Below, one piece after another: positions 52,514 through 64,000 of a stretch of 64,000 nucleotides of DNA. A model generated the notes under the pieces. The model ran no database searches. It had not been told where the DNA came from and saw only the letters and a list, made by a program, of their open reading frames with translations. Position numbers and translations under genes: made by a program. Source of the DNA: Aspidapion aeneum (Eukaryota; Arthropoda; Insecta; Coleoptera; Brentidae); contig OY755047.1 of assembly GCA_963576565.1 (NCBI GenBank), positions 24,559,171 through 24,623,170 on the forward strand, read 5' to 3'. The stretch's first letter is position 1. Each line of letters starts with the position of its first letter.

Positions 52514-53060
52514 ACGGAGGAGTATCTGTATAATAAAACCAGTTAAAAGTAAAATTTACCAAAATACTCAAAACTACCTTCTAACCATTTTTTGTTCTAG
52601 TCCAATAACCTATCTAGCAAGCCGCCCCTATAAAACTTCCCCCTCTACTTGCATCGTGTCGTGAGGTCATTCGAAACTTAATGAATTTTGGAATCACAAG
52701 CCTTTGTTCTCGACCTTTTTTTGAGGTGTTAGTTAGTGTTGTTATTGTGTTTTCGTGTGGCCCATATTGGAAAAACCAATTATTAAAAATGGAAACGGAA
52801 GGAATGTACCTTATTTTAAAAGGTAATTTTGGTCCTTTGTTGTTTACTTTGTACGTTTACGAAATATTTAAAATGCCCTACATGCGTGTAAAAACAAAGA
52901 TGATTTTTTTACATATAAAAAGTTTTTTTGGTTTTTTTATTTAACTTGTTTTCTACTTGGTATAAAAATGTACAATAACAATTTTTTTTTTGTGAAAATT
53001 TACAATACAATGACAAATAAAAAAGCAAGTAGAAGCAATAAAAATCAAAAAATATGTACA
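52514..53060. other. Spacer with an unrecognised 87-codon frame
   Basis: The plus-strand frame 52681-52944 (MNFGITSLCSRPFFEVLVSV ...) has an ATG. It is preceded by CTATAAAAC at 52630-52638 and a GC-richer stretch. It contains a hydrophobic segment (VLVSVVIVFSC). It could be a small gene or chance; no family is recognised. Confidence 0.2.
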
Positions 53061-53380
53061 GAGTGTCCCAAATTCGAAGTTTTTGGGGGTTTTTGCGAGC
53101 CTCAATTTTCAAAAGATGAATAAAGGTGAAAACCGCATCTTGATATTGCAAGCTGTTTTGAAGCTACGGGGGGCTTTTGAGTAGTCTGCATTTTGGAAGG
53201 GGACGTATAACTATTTTATATATGAAAATTTCATATTGGTGTAAAATGATTCTTTATAGTTTTTTAAACAAAGAATCCAACTGATACAATAGTTTCTATC
53301 TGTCACTTGTAGTTTTTAAGATATTACATAAAGTTGATAATTTTCTTATGACATGACCCTCTGTTTGTACCTCGAATAAA
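53061..53380. repeat. Fragment of a foldback family related to 34757-35543
   Basis: ACAGAGTGTCCCAAATTCGA opens it (53059). Then GCCTCAATTTTCAAAAGATG, TTTGAAGCTACGGGG and GAATCCAACTGATAC follow, with counterparts at 34800-34900 and 32520-32700. The right terminus was not found. Confidence 0.4.
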
Positions 53381-53439
53381 AATTATAAATATAATTTTAA
53401 AAAATTCTGTTCTGTTCCATATTAACACACAAACACTGG

Positions 53440-54940
53440 GTGTTTTTTTCTAATAAAACAATAAGAAAAATGATAACAGAACATAAAAGAAGGAGCCAAT
53501 ATATAAAAGTTGAGAGAGTTATAGAAAATAACAGAAATATAAAATGTCTAAGGCCGACTCTAGGTAGATATGAAATAATTAAAATAAACGATATGAACGG
53601 CATAGAAACTAAAGTTAAAGAGGATATTATAAATATCACAACTATTCTATACAGAATTATACCAAAGAAAAAGTGAACCATCGCGAGAAACTATGAAGAA
53701 ACTCCAAACAAAAATAAAGAATATAAACTCAGAACTACAACCCGAAATAAGCAAAGCGGAAATAAAGAGATCATGAAAATAAAAATAACAAATCACTTGG
53801 AAAAGACGGAGTAACGGCATAAATGTTAAAGTACGGTGGTAAAGCTATAGTAAATACCCTCCATATTCTCATGGATAAAATACTAAAAAAATTAATCCCA
53901 AATAACTAGAAATAATCCATTACCACTATTCTACACGAAAGGTAATAGAGCAGGCCTAAAAAACTATCGAACTATAACACTCCTTAATGTAATTTATAAG
54001 CTTTTCACGAAAAAACTAACAGAGAGATTAACAACAAAATTTGACCGATATCAATCAAAAGAATAAGCAAGCTTCAGAAAAGGTTTTAGTGCAGTTGACC
54101 ACCTATTAACCATGAAAATCCTTATAGAATGAGCCAACGAATAGAACATTCCACTATATATTGCGTTTATAGACTTTAAAAAAGCTTTCGATAGCATTGA
54201 GCATTGGGTAGTAAAAGAATCATTCAATAATAGCCGAATAGATCACAGATACACAGATTTAATAGTCAATATGTATAGTGAAGCAACAACATCAATCAAA
54301 ATCCACGAAGGAACCAAGTCAATCTGCATAAGAAGAGGTGTAAGACAGTGTGACACAATATCCCTTAAACTATTTAACCAGGCCCTAAAACTTAGATTGG
54401 GAAGAAATAGGCATCAAAGTAAACGGACAATACTTGAACCACCTAAGATATGCTGATAATATCGCCTTGATAACAGATAAGAAATAATAACTGATAGAAA
54501 TGCTGGAAGAACTAGATACAGCAAGATTGGGCTGGGCAGCATTCGGTAAATTAAGCTACATATTAAAAAATAAAAAATATCCTCAGTACCTCAAAACGAA
54601 AGTGTATAACCAATGTATCCTTCCTGTACTTATCTATGGGCCTTGACACTTGCAAAATCAAATATGGATAAGGTAACAAGAAAGAAAAATGCTAATGTAA
54701 AGCTAACAGATAGAAAAAAAAATGAATGGATAAGAAATAAAACGACAGTAAGAGATGTCAGAGGAAAAATGAAAGAAGTAGAGGAAGACCCCAAATGAGA
54801 TGGGCGGAAGATTTGCAGAAACATGCGGGAACTAGATGGATGAATACGGCGACAGACAGGGAAGAGTGGAATATATTGAAGGTGGCCTATGACCAAAAAT
54901 GGATCGAAAAAGGCTAAATAGATAGAATAGATAGGAGTTT
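53440..54940 (+). pseudogene. Second RTE-like LINE family, degenerate
   Basis: Frames in order: TLGRYEIIKINDMNGIETK, NYRTITLLNVIYKLF, YIAFIDFKKAFDSIEHW, CIRRGVRQCDTISLKLFNQ, then RYADNIALITDK (Asn replaces the second catalytic Asp of the usual YADD) and a C-terminal end GRPQMRWAEDLQKHAGTRWM, TATDREEWNILKVAYDQKW to a stop at 54915-54917. These are reverse transcriptase blocks and the characteristic tail of insect RTE-type endonuclease/reverse transcriptases. Many stops and deletions (for example after the YADN box) inactivate it. An ATAGATAG-rich tail follows. No endonuclease part is seen, so it is 5'-truncated. Confidence 0.85.
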
Positions 54941-55258
54941 TTTCAAAATTTTAGGCAGCAATTTTATGTTTATAGTTTGTCAACATTGATAAATCCTTGC
55001 GTTTATTATGAATTTTATACGTAATAAAACTTTAAAAGATATGTTTAGTAGCAGTTGCATATACCAAAAAATCGTCTAAATGGGTTTTTTTTTAATTGTT
55101 CAAAAAAAACCTAAAATAGTTTTAAGAAATTTTGAAATTTTAAATCTGCTTCTATGAAATTTAAAAGCAAAAACTTAAAAGTCAAAAGTCTAAGCTTGTG
55201 GACGTAATTAATAAATTTGAAAATATGCTAAAATAAGAAATTGATGTAAAAGTTCTTT
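54941..55258. other. AT-rich spacer
   Basis: No gene or recognisable repeat; CTTAAAAGTC and similar words recur locally. Confidence 0.3.
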
Positions 55259-55260
55259 TA

Positions 55261-56155
55261 GTATAAGAGCCCAGTAGGATTTTGGGCTTGAATTACAAAC
55301 CGATACTCATATATTATTATAGTCGATTCGTCACAAGACCATATTCCAAAAAAAATGGAGATACCTACGAAAATCCTGCATAAACAACCCGCCATCTTTA
55401 AACATGGCGAAAATGAGTTCGAATCAATTGTCTTTTCGCCGGGGTATATTTTGACCCCGTAGGGGTTCGTTTTACATAAAAAAATTACCCTAAAAAATAA
55501 AATTGTAAATTACGCTTTGGCCATGTTTAAGCCGCCATATCTACCTCAGTATCAGTTTCTGTTTGAAACTAATAGCCGTTTCTTATTTACCTTTACATCC
55601 TTTTTCGATGTGTATAGTTTTTTAGTAACCTTCATGACTTTGGTGAAAACAGGAAAATGTTGTACCCAGGGGTAGGTATAGGCCAATTTAGTGGTTTTTT
55701 GGGTGTAACTCCAGAACCGCTTAATCTACAGCAAATATTAGACCTACCATGTATATATCTTAACAATCTGCTAAGTTTTATGTTTTTTTTTGGTAAAACC
55801 AGGAGTTCTCTTTAAAAAATCAAAAAACCTAAAAAAAAAACAGCGTATTTGAGGAACTTACAGAATTTATAGTATAGAGACAAATAAGAAACAAATTATT
55901 GATAGGGTTTTGGAGAGGCCATTATAGTAGAAGCTAATCACAACTTTTTTGAGTAAAATCGATGACATAATAAAAAAGTTACGTACATTTGATTCAAACT
56001 CATTTTCGCCATCTTTAAACAAAGATGACGGGTTGTTTATGAAGGATTTTCGCAGGTATCTCCATGTTTTTGGGACATTGTCTTATGACGAATCGATTAA
56101 AATATATGAGTATCGGTTTGCAATTCAAGCCTAAAATCCTACTGGGCTCTTAGAC
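55261..56155. mobile_element. TA-flanked foldback MITE (895 bp), ~180-bp arms
   Basis: GTATAAGAGCCCAGTAGGAT and the inverse right end (ATCCTACTGGGCTCTTAGAC) with TA on both sides (55259-55260; 56156-56157). Arms continue through AACCGATACTCATATATTAT, GGAGATACCTACGAAAATCC and AACAACCCGCCATCTTTAAA. The 61-codon frame at 55949-56134 is arm sequence. Confidence 0.85.
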
Positions 56156-56472
56156 TATTTGAACTCGTGAAATTATTAACAAAAAGCTTTCATGAAATTT
56201 ATCGGTAATTCTTACTAGCAAAATACCAAAAATGTCATGATTTTTTGTTCATGACAAGTTAAGCCAATATGTAACTTTGTCATTTAGTACAATTTAGCCT
56301 AAACGAGGCACACACAAAGGGCCAAATCAGCACAATGCAACCTTCATAATGTGCACTGTCAGTATAATCAGGAATATCCGGATATCAGAGACAAACTTGA
56401 GAACAACAAGCAGTAAAGTGCTGTTTGAATAACCCAGTTGGCTAGTTAGCTATTGGCGGTTAGCTGTTTAAC
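56156..56472. other. Spacer, nothing recognised
   Basis: Contains GGCTAGTTAGCTATTGGCGGTTAGC just before the next element: a partial duplicate of that element's end. Confidence 0.3.
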
Positions 56473-57427
56473 CATTGGCGGCTGCTACGGGGAGGGCAAC
56501 AGGGCAGTTCCCTCCCAAAACTAGACAACAAACAATATTTTTAATTGATTTATTTAAAAAAAGTTAAATCCTCCCTTACGACATGATTGTCTAGTTCTTT
56601 TTATTATCTGTGGTTAACATCAAGTGATTAATTGGGTGAACTTTTTTAGCGTAAATAATTACAAGCCGGTAGCGCCGCGCTTGGCAAGGTTTCAATTTCA
56701 CCTGTTTTTCAGCGGGGTATGGGTGGATGTTCTCGAGCGGGGGCGGGAGGAATGTGTTTTAGTTAAAGTCGGCTATCATCATCGTGCGTAAATGTCCGCT
56801 GCCCTTCTACACGATGCCGGTTCTATCCTTAGTGTATGAGTATGAGTTTGTTTTGATTTGGGCTAAATCAGTATTCGCGTGTAATTGTTTTTTTATCGTT
56901 TGTTTATAAAATGGAAATAAATACCGTCGATTACATAATTAACTGTGCAAATTTAAATACGTTGACATATGAACTTCAATTACAAATAAAATCCTAAAAA
57001 TTAACCAAAATTTTAGTGCAAGTAATAAAAAATTATACGATGCTGAAAACTGGTTGCGCGGTTGCGTGGGTGAAAAGTTAAAGACACAAAGTAAGTGCTA
57101 CTTATAACCACAAAGAATTTTCTATGCTAGGCAATATATATATATATATACTTAGTAGGTTAATAGACTGTTTAAAATTCTGTGCGATTTTTAAGGTTGC
57201 TCTACGGGGCCATGATGAGTCTGAAACTGGTGCTAATCCAAGCACTTTGCGCATGTAAAAGAAGGGCGAATAGACTTTATCTATAAACAAATAAACTAAA
57301 AACTACACCAAGTAGCTGCTTGTTTGTAAAATGCTAAAATAAAATTGTTTACTTAAGTTTTTTTATCTCTTTTCCATGCATTATAAATTTCTGCCCCCCC
57401 AATTTATAACGTCACCAGACGCCACTG
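56473..57427 (+). mobile_element. hAT deletion derivative (955 bp)
   Basis: The left end CATTGGCGGCTGCTACGG and the inverse right end CAGTGGCGTCTGG, with 8-bp flanks TGTTTAAC (56465-56472) and TGCTTAAC (57428-57435) matching at 7 of 8. It contains a GC-richer block (56660-56830) that could be promoter, followed by a short ATG frame at 56911. This looks like a hAT element that kept its ends, 5' region and first codons and lost the rest. Confidence 0.7.
56911..56997 (+). pseudogene. Possible N-terminus of a hAT-type transposase
   Basis: 28 codons: MEINTVDYIINCANLNTLTY then ELQLQIKS-stop. This layout resembles, from memory, the starts of ZMYM/DUF4371-type hAT transposase proteins (an -EKLQIK- motif near residue 25). 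It is inside an element with hAT-like ends, which supports the reading. Too short to be sure. Confidence 0.35.
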
Positions 57428-57501
57428 TGCTTAACCATTGGCATTGGTCAAATGCTACAACTTTTTAGCTTTGGTGGAGATAAATAGAACAATCGAGTTT
57501 T

Positions 57502-57769
57502 CAGTGGCGGATCCAGGATTTCCGGGGGGGAGGGGCCAAAGTGGCAGCGAACATCAAAACAAAAATTTTTTGCGGTTTTTGATATAAACTGAAGGGTGAA
57601 ATTTAGCAGCTAAAGGAGATTAATAGCGCCGGTTTAGCAGGCGAAATTTTTAAAAAAATGAAGTAGAATTTGTGACAAATTTTAAAAAGGTGGTGCTGCT
57701 AAACTAAAAAATAAGGTTTATGTTTGGGAGGAGGCCCGGGCCCCTTTGCCCCCCCTGGATTTGCCACTG
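57502..57769. mobile_element. hAT-like MITE, CAGTGGCGGAT ends (268 bp)
   Basis: CAGTGGCGGATCCAGGATTT at the left; CCTGGATTTGCCACTG at the right. 8-bp flanks CGAGTTTT (57494-57501) and CTCATTTT (57770-57777) match at 6 of 8. G-rich next to the left end (GGGGGGGAGGGG), C-rich next to the right end. Same family as 44483-44728. Confidence 0.75.
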
Positions 57770-57777
57770 CTCATTTT

Positions 57778-58328
57778 AATTACTTACTATATTTGTACAA
57801 AATGCCATTTAAAAAAAAACATTTTTCTAAACATTTTATTCCGCTTTAATTTTAAATATCTTCGTTATTTTTAACTTCAAAAGAATCAAAAACTATTTTT
57901 GTTTCGAAAATAAAGACTTAACAGAAAAACTTATAAAATACAGGGTGTTTATTATAAAAAAAATATATGTGTTATGAAAAACTCGAAAACGCATTGTTCG
58001 ATTGTTTTTTTGATTTGACCATCTTTAAAGAGCGTCGAAATTTCTACTAGTTTGTCAATTTAAGCGTTTTTCTATCTTTAATAATAACAAAGTTAGCAAT
58101 GGTGGACACTTAAGGTAACTTGGAACAACAACAATTATTTTCTTGTAATTTAACCTACCTAACCTACAAGCTTTACAAGAATTTTTAAAATAAAGTTTGC
58201 AATAGTGCACAATTTTCCTGGGTGACCCTGTACATTATTTATAGTACCTTTTGATCCTTTGTCGGCACCTTATTGATGGTAACCTAAATAAAGAGTCGTC
58301 ATCTTTTGTTAGGTTTTTTTGCCTTATT
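57778..58328. other. AT-rich spacer with a foldback-end-like word
   Basis: No gene. ACAGGGTGTTTATTATAAAA near 57941 and GGGTGACCCTGTACATTATT near 58217 form an inverted pair (AGGGTG.../...CCCTGT) about 280 bp apart, possibly a small foldback element. Confidence 0.35.
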
Positions 58329-59140
58329 AATCTTTGGATGACTGTTGCCATTCCAGTTTAGGACGCTCTCTTTTTCTGCGCCCTATTGGTTGCCATTCTA
58401 GGACCTGCTTTGGTAATATTTCATCGTTCATCCGTTATACACCATATCAGTTGTCTGTAAGTGATGTTATCCGTTATGCTTCCCGCGATTCCTATTCTTT
58501 CTTTTATGATATCATTTTTTATAATATCTGTTCAAGATATTCTCATTAATATTTTTATTGCATCAATTTTGACAATTTCCCTTTTTGTTTTGTATTTTTC
58601 TGTTACGCGATAAGTCTGTAATCCATTCAACAGCGTGCTTTTCACCATTGTTTTATATATGTTAAATTTTATATACTTTTTTATCTCTTTGCTCCATAAA
58701 ACACAGTTAAGACATCCAATAACCTTTTTTGCTTTTACTATTCTTTTTTCCAGTTCTTTACAGTCTGTTTCTGTCTTATTAAATATAGCACCCAAGTATA
58801 CTCCATGTCTTCTTTATCATTAACTACAATTACTTGGTCGTCAGCAAATTGTAGTTTGTATATGGTAAATCGGTCCTTAAGTTGTATTTTACGTTTCCAG
58901 TTTTTTAAAGCTACTGCGTTATATGTATATTTCAAAAAGAGTTGGAGAGATAAAACATCCCTGTCTTAAGCCTTTCGTTACTAGGAATTATTTTGAAAGT
59001 CGATTTTCAATTTTAATTTCAGATTTTGATCCTTTCTATAGTTCTTTTATCGCTTTTATATATGTATGATTGATACCTGTTTGATATAACACTGTCCATA
59101 ATTTTTCTACTTGAACGGTATTATACGCTTTTTGTACAGT
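58329..59140 (-). pseudogene. RTE-like LINE fragment (copy 6)
   Basis: Minus strand: ELYRKDQNLKL-like, LQFADDQVIVVNDKEDMEYT with the FADD box, then an internal deletion of about 140 bp (near 58799) joins it to TETDCKELEKRIVKAKKVIG, LWSKEIKKYIKFNIYKTMVK and YRVTEKYKTKREIV. The C-terminal part is frame-broken. 3' end near 58329. Confidence 0.8.
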
Positions 59141-59786
59141 TTTGTTAATATAACAACTAGAAAAATAAACTAATTTAAAGAAAAGAAAGTGCCGCAGCGC
59201 AAACATTTTCGGGAAAATAGTTCCAAATGCAAAATTTTTGGTTAGTTTCAAAACTCTAAGCGCCCCCCACAGAAATATTTACTGACTTGTTCAGTTCGCC
59301 CTTAATAAATTATGCCAATTTCGTTTATGGGGCTGATTTTGAGCTAGCGGGGGTTAAAGCTAAAGCTATCTAGCACCCCTATTTGCGCTAAGGTCACCCA
59401 TCGTTGCTTGACGATGAGTGACCTTAATTTGCGCCCCTATTGGGGACAAATACGGTTGCATCCATTGAGCTGTATAAAGCCCTGAAAGGGGTTGCATCTA
59501 ACTTAAACATAAATTGAAGTATATTTATCTTTTCTGCTAGAAGACACAATCCGGTTATATTTTATAAACAGACTTGCCAGATATGCCTCAGGAATAGATT
59601 TTCCATCATTTTTCATCCACCAGAACCTCATCTATTTTACTACCTTTAACACAAGCTATAATGGAAATTTAATATAAAATAAAGTTGTGAAGTCAGGACA
59701 CCACCATTATTCTCTTTAACTAGAAATGAGTACTTTAAAATCACGTTTCTTCTCATATCTCAGAGATGTCTTCTTTATATAGTATA
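59141..59786. other. Spacer with a hairpin at 59378-59432
   Basis: TAAGGTCACCCATCG and its imperfect inverse (GATGAGTGACCTTA) flank GTTGCTTGAC, with ATTTGCGC(C) outside on both sides. The layout is like that of the hairpin at 24961-25073, though the sequence differs. No gene. Confidence 0.5.
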
Positions 59787-61134
59787 CCGAGTGAGCCAAT
59801 AAAAACCGAACAATTGTTTGTTTAATTATAATTCTTCAACTATATCATCGATTGTAATGGGACAAACTGCACTTGGCAGAGAATTAATCAGAGTTTTGAA
59901 CAGATATATTTTTTTGTCCGCTATCTCAAAATCCAAGATGGCGGACAAAATTAACATATACCCTTCAAAGATGCTCGTTAATTCTCATTTTGCGAAAATG
60001 TTTTAAGAATTTTTTTTAATTAGTAAAAAAGCTGCATTCTTGCCATGTACAACAAGGTAAGTGTCAGCAAAATCTGTTCGATGGTTCTAAAAAAAATATT
60101 TTTGGTTCAACCATTGATTGTTTTGAATATTATACGATTGCTTTGCCAATCATGTCTGCATTAATTTCCTTATAAATTCAATACTGCTAAACCAATTTTA
60201 ATGAAATAAAAACCATCCTGGTGAGAATTGATTGCTTTTTAAAGATCATAATCAAAATTTATCGCCATCTTAAAATTTAAGATGGCGGACAGAATCCTGC
60301 TAGATTCTTCCACATGGCATGATTATTCTTATTTTCTAAAAATGTTTTAGTTATTGTTTTAATTTATAGGAAAGCACTACTTTTCCCCCGCACAACGAGG
60401 TATAAATTAGTAAAATCGGTGTGGTACTTCTCAAAAAAATCTGTTTTTATTTTAGTCATTGTTTTACAGATTATACGATTGCATTGCCAATCCTGTTTGC
60501 ATTCATTTCCTTACAAACTCATTATTACTGAACTGATCGTAGTAAAAAAAAATCATGGTGAGAATTGACTGTTCTTTAAAGATTATAATCGAAATTTGCA
60601 GCCATCTTAAAAGTTAACACGTCATTTTAAAGAATCAAGTATGATTCTGTCCAGCATCCTAAATTTTAAAATGGCGATAAACGTTGATCATGATTATTAA
60701 AAGGAAATCAATTCTAACCAGAATGTTTTTTATTTAATCAAAATCGATTCAGTTAAAGAATTTAAAAGGAAATAAATGCAGACATGATTCGCAAGGCAAT
60801 CTTATAATATGCAAAACAATGGTTGAAACAAAAATATATATATTAACCCATTTTACTGATTTTTACGTTGTTGTATGAGGCAAGAATGCACCTTTTTTAC
60901 TGATTTAAAAAAATAATTAAAACATGTTCACAACACAAGAATAAACGAATATCTTTGAAGGGTACCTGTTAATTTTGTCCGCCATCTTGGATTTGAGATG
61001 ACGGACAAAACAATATATTTAGTTAAAACTCTAATTAATTCTCTGTCAACTGCAGTTTGTCCTATTACAATCAATTGTGTAGTTCAAAAGTTATAATGAA
61101 AAAAAATTGTCCGGTTGTGTTTTGGCCCACCCGG
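59787..61134. mobile_element. Foldback family Y, copy 2 (1348 bp)
   Basis: Ends CCGAGTGAGCCAATAAAAAC and (inverse right) CCGGGTGGGCCAAAACACAA with TATA on both sides (TA at 59785-59786 and 61135-61136). Nearly the whole element is an inverted repeat: GGGACAAACTGCACTTGGCA / TGTCAACTGCAGTTTGTCC, and TTTTTTTGTCCGCTATCTCA with its inverse. Centre near 60600. No coding. It matches the element at 35650-37165. Confidence 0.85.
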
Positions 61135-61589
61135 TATATGTCTGAATATTTTCTAATATCTATGAGAGGTCTTGTAAATGAAAAATATTTGTTTCCAGAC
61201 GTCTTAGAGATATATTTATTTGTTCCCAGCCCTCTCAAATTAACAAGCCAGATCCTCTTTTGAAATACAACACTGTCGAAAGCTGATATTTCCATTGTTT
61301 TGTTATCAGCCTATATTTTTTTGTTTTCAAAATGGTCAAAATTTTAGATCTGTCAGCCTTCGACACTGTTGCCATTCACAGTAGAATCAGGCTTGATATA
61401 AAGGGGGTTGTGATTTGTTATTTATCTCTTAGACTCATTATTTATGGATGTCTTTTATATTTTCCATATAGGAACATTCTGATCGAATGTCTTAACTAAA
61501 ACTTACCCTCAATCTTTAGCTAACCTAAATTCAAAACTTCGACGCGATAGGTACATATTGTTTTATAGCTATGGTGAATTTTTTAAATA
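61135..61589. other. Spacer with a short inverted repeat
   Basis: AACACTGTCGAAAGCTGA at 61268 and TCAGCCTTCGACACTGTT at 61354 are imperfect inverses, about 70 bp apart. No gene. Confidence 0.4.
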
Positions 61590-62520
61590 ACCAAATCAGT
61601 CCAAAAATGAACAAGAATGCCTTGTCAAGTTCATTTCTGTTTTCAGTAATGAAGCATCACTTTAGTCGACAGTTCCTCGTTGGTATAGAGAATTCAAGCG
61701 TAAACGGAACAGCCTTAGCGACGATCCAAGGCCATTTGGCCAAAAACAGCTGCTCATCACAAAAGATCGACATGTGACACATATCGCGAGATTGAGATTT
61801 TATTGGGGATTTCAATAGAATTATAAGTAAGAAAATAAGTTTCCCGCTGGATACCGAATCTTTTAACCGAAGAACAGAAAGAAGTTTGGTGTCAGAAAAC
61901 TCAAGACAGCTTTGAGGCAGGAAACTTGAAACACGTGTACAGCATTTTCAGTGGTGATGAATCGTGGATTTACTCATATGAACCCGAAGTAAGATTTAAA
62001 AAAGCCAACAAAAGTCATCTCGAAGTGTATCCAAATAATGGTCGCGACATTTCTCTGAAAAGCAGGTCATGTGGTCACAATTCCTCTGGAAGATCAAAGA
62101 ACTGTTACTGCCGATTGGTACATCACCATTTGTTTGCCGAAAGTTATCGCTGAGCTTCGAAAAACTAACCTCGAACGCCAAATAATCCTTCACCAAGACA
62201 AATGCCAGTTCTCACAAAGCAAAGAATTTTGAACCCAACAAAATGTCGAATTGTTGGACCATTCTCCATACAGTTCCAAGGATTTCTATACTTTTCCGAA
62301 AATCAAGAATGGACTGCCCAGTCAGATTTCAGTCGCCAGAGGAAGTAGTCGACGCCTTCAAGAATGCAATTTTGATAGTACCAACAAACGAGTGGAATTA
62401 CACCTTTGACAACTTTCGGGAAACAATACAGTCTTTAAAATCTACTGCATATGCAAACGTTAAAAAACAACCATCTATTCAATCAAGACAAAATTTCGGT
62501 TATTGCCATTAGATGGCACA
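61590..62520 (+). pseudogene. Mariner-type transposase relic
   Basis: In order across several frames: a DDPRP-like linker block (GACGATCCAAGGCC), then FGVRKLKTALRQET, a GDESWIYSYEPEVRFKKA block (bases about 61955-62000) whose Asp-Glu is the first conserved pair of the catalytic domain, ERQIILHQDKCQ with the second catalytic Asp, and LLDHSPYSSKDFYTF in place of the usual PPYSPDL-type motif. The end is NFDSTNKRVELHL-like. At least four frameshifts and stops. No terminal repeats located. Confidence 0.8.
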
Positions 62521-64000
62521 TTACTTCCACATTCCATTTATCGAAAGACAGAAAAACTAGCTAACAGAAGCTAGTTTTTCTGTGATGGTACTTGTTAATT
62601 TTTACCTTACTAGGGCAGCAATGGCTAGAGAAGGTATAATTATCAACATTTTTTTTTTGAGAAATGAACCGGGCAGAAAATTATTTGGACCTTAGCATTA
62701 TCGGCGTGACGTCTGCCCGTAACACGATAACTCCTAACCGGCTGAACCGATTTGCATGAAATTTTCATGTGAAATAGTGTTCGGCACTATAACGAGCCGC
62801 TTAAATTTAAAATATGATTATCTTGTCTAATGTTGCGTTGGTGGAAACGTAGCTTTATCAAAGAAGATATATCAACAAGAAGTGACGAAACCTAAATGAC
62901 AGTAATTCAGGCATATTACACTGAGAGAAAAGTTGTGCAATTTACAATTATTATTATTTAAAAATGGATGATTTTCTATGCCCACAGTATAGCTATATAC
63001 GTGTGTAATGCCCCCCTTAATTTATAGTACATTATTTCTTTGTGTTTAAAACAATTACACCATCAAGCAGAATTACACAATATTTTTCTCAATGTAATAC
63101 TACTACATTAATGTCATTTGGTCCAATTATGACGTCACATTTTCTTTCCCATATAAACAATGCTTTGAGTGACAGTTTCTCGCTTCTTGTTGATATAACT
63201 TCTTTGGCTTTATCCTAAATTGCTTCTATACGAGTGCTGTAAATTTATTCTTAATCTAGTTCCTGCATGCAACTCATATTTTAAAACTAATACCTACATG
63301 TGTCAAATTTGTTAATTTTCAAAATTAATTAAACTTCTGGGTTCCTGTGGGATTAAGGTTTTCAAATTTAACATTGTTTAGATATCCGCCCGCGTTAGGT
63401 AAAGTTGGACACTAGACGTATTACCTACTACGCGGAGATACGTTGAACTTTTAATTAGAATTACCGTGGGTGGAAAAGACCTGTCAAAAATTTTTCAAAT
63501 TGTTTCTATTAACTCTCTAGTGATGACTGTCAGAAGAATTACATCGTCGTTGACGCCGGCGTTGCACATACGAAAAAATCGCTAGTTACCAGAACAATAT
63601 TTGATTTCTAACTATTAGGGAACTTTTGCATCACCCATTTTTCACTTATCCTTTATTTGAGGCATGCGCAGTTACCTGATTCGAACTTTATCTCTTACTA
63701 AAGGATAATGGTTGACCTTAATTGTGATCTAATAATGCAGGTTACTAGTTCCTTTATTTAGAAACAGTGTTGTCGTGCATATAACGGTATGTTTAAATGT
63801 AATGTAAATTTAAAATATTTTTGATACCAGACAATTATTTCAAGAGCTACCAAACTGGTAGATATGTGGTGTTTGGCAACAGTGTTCACAAAAAAGAAAG
63901 AAGAAGAAGTACAGAGTACACAGAGTCTACCGATTTTACTGTCCAGAACTTTACTGACCAATGACTTTTGGTACTTTTCGATGTCGGAGCGAATTGTTTG
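62521..64000. other. Intergenic DNA with a perfect hairpin and a dispersed repeat
   Basis: CAGAAAAACTAGCT (62549-62562) and AGCTAGTTTTTCTG (62569-62582) form a perfect 14-bp stem with a 6-base loop. It is followed at 62605-62830 by the repeat shared with 14208-14890. From 62830 to the end no gene is supported. The 67-codon minus-strand frame at 63758-63961 has no known motif. Confidence 0.45.

Overview
The window looks like repeat-rich, AT-rich nuclear DNA from an arthropod, most likely an insect. The grounds are a Ty3/gypsy element with a tRNA-Leu-type primer site, many copies of an RTE-like LINE, mariner relics, a Penelope-type hammerhead repeat, and many foldback and TIR elements with TA target sites. 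There are no bacterial-style operons, rRNA genes, recognisable tRNA genes or CRISPR arrays. I cannot name the species; a large-genome beetle or hemipteran would fit, but that is a guess.

The most complete unit is a Ty3/gypsy LTR retrotransposon at 1512-8218. It has 416-bp LTRs that differ at two positions, a CTAT target duplication, gag, a -1-frame pol, a primer site, a polypurine tract and a leader of 113-bp tandem repeats. Two short deletions break its integrase, and one removes the catalytic Glu. It sits inside a roughly 1-kb TIR element (840-8539). Two further copies of that element, at 50277-51172 and 51503-52506, preserve the empty insertion site.

Region by region. 8.5-17.6 kb holds foldback elements, a TA-flanked 2.2-kb TIR element with a 19-bp minisatellite, a CCGAA-repeat MITE, a possible THAP-finger fragment and an RTE fragment. 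17.6-26 kb holds RTE and mariner relics, small MITEs and a direct duplication (about 23.6 and 25.4 kb). 26-33 kb holds a probable host first coding exon (26118-26201, minus), a repeat family with 143-bp tandem units, a palindromic pair of hammerhead-bearing Penelope-like repeats, an RTE fragment and a 1.5-kb foldback. 33-42.9 kb holds a TA-flanked mariner, two TA MITEs, a triple nest of elements, a probable host last coding exon (40418-40650, minus) and an inverted pair of 0.5-kb elements. 43-64 kb holds an RTE copy with a clear target duplication and a nested LINE tail, hAT-like MITEs, a degenerate second RTE family, more foldbacks and a mariner relic.

No complete host gene is visible. The two probable host exons are both on the minus strand. 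If real, the window spans the 3' end of one gene (near 40.4 kb) and the 5' end of another (near 26.2 kb), with about 14 kb of mobile DNA between them. Nearly everything else is explained by transposons inserting into transposons. Boundaries given without a target duplication are approximate.
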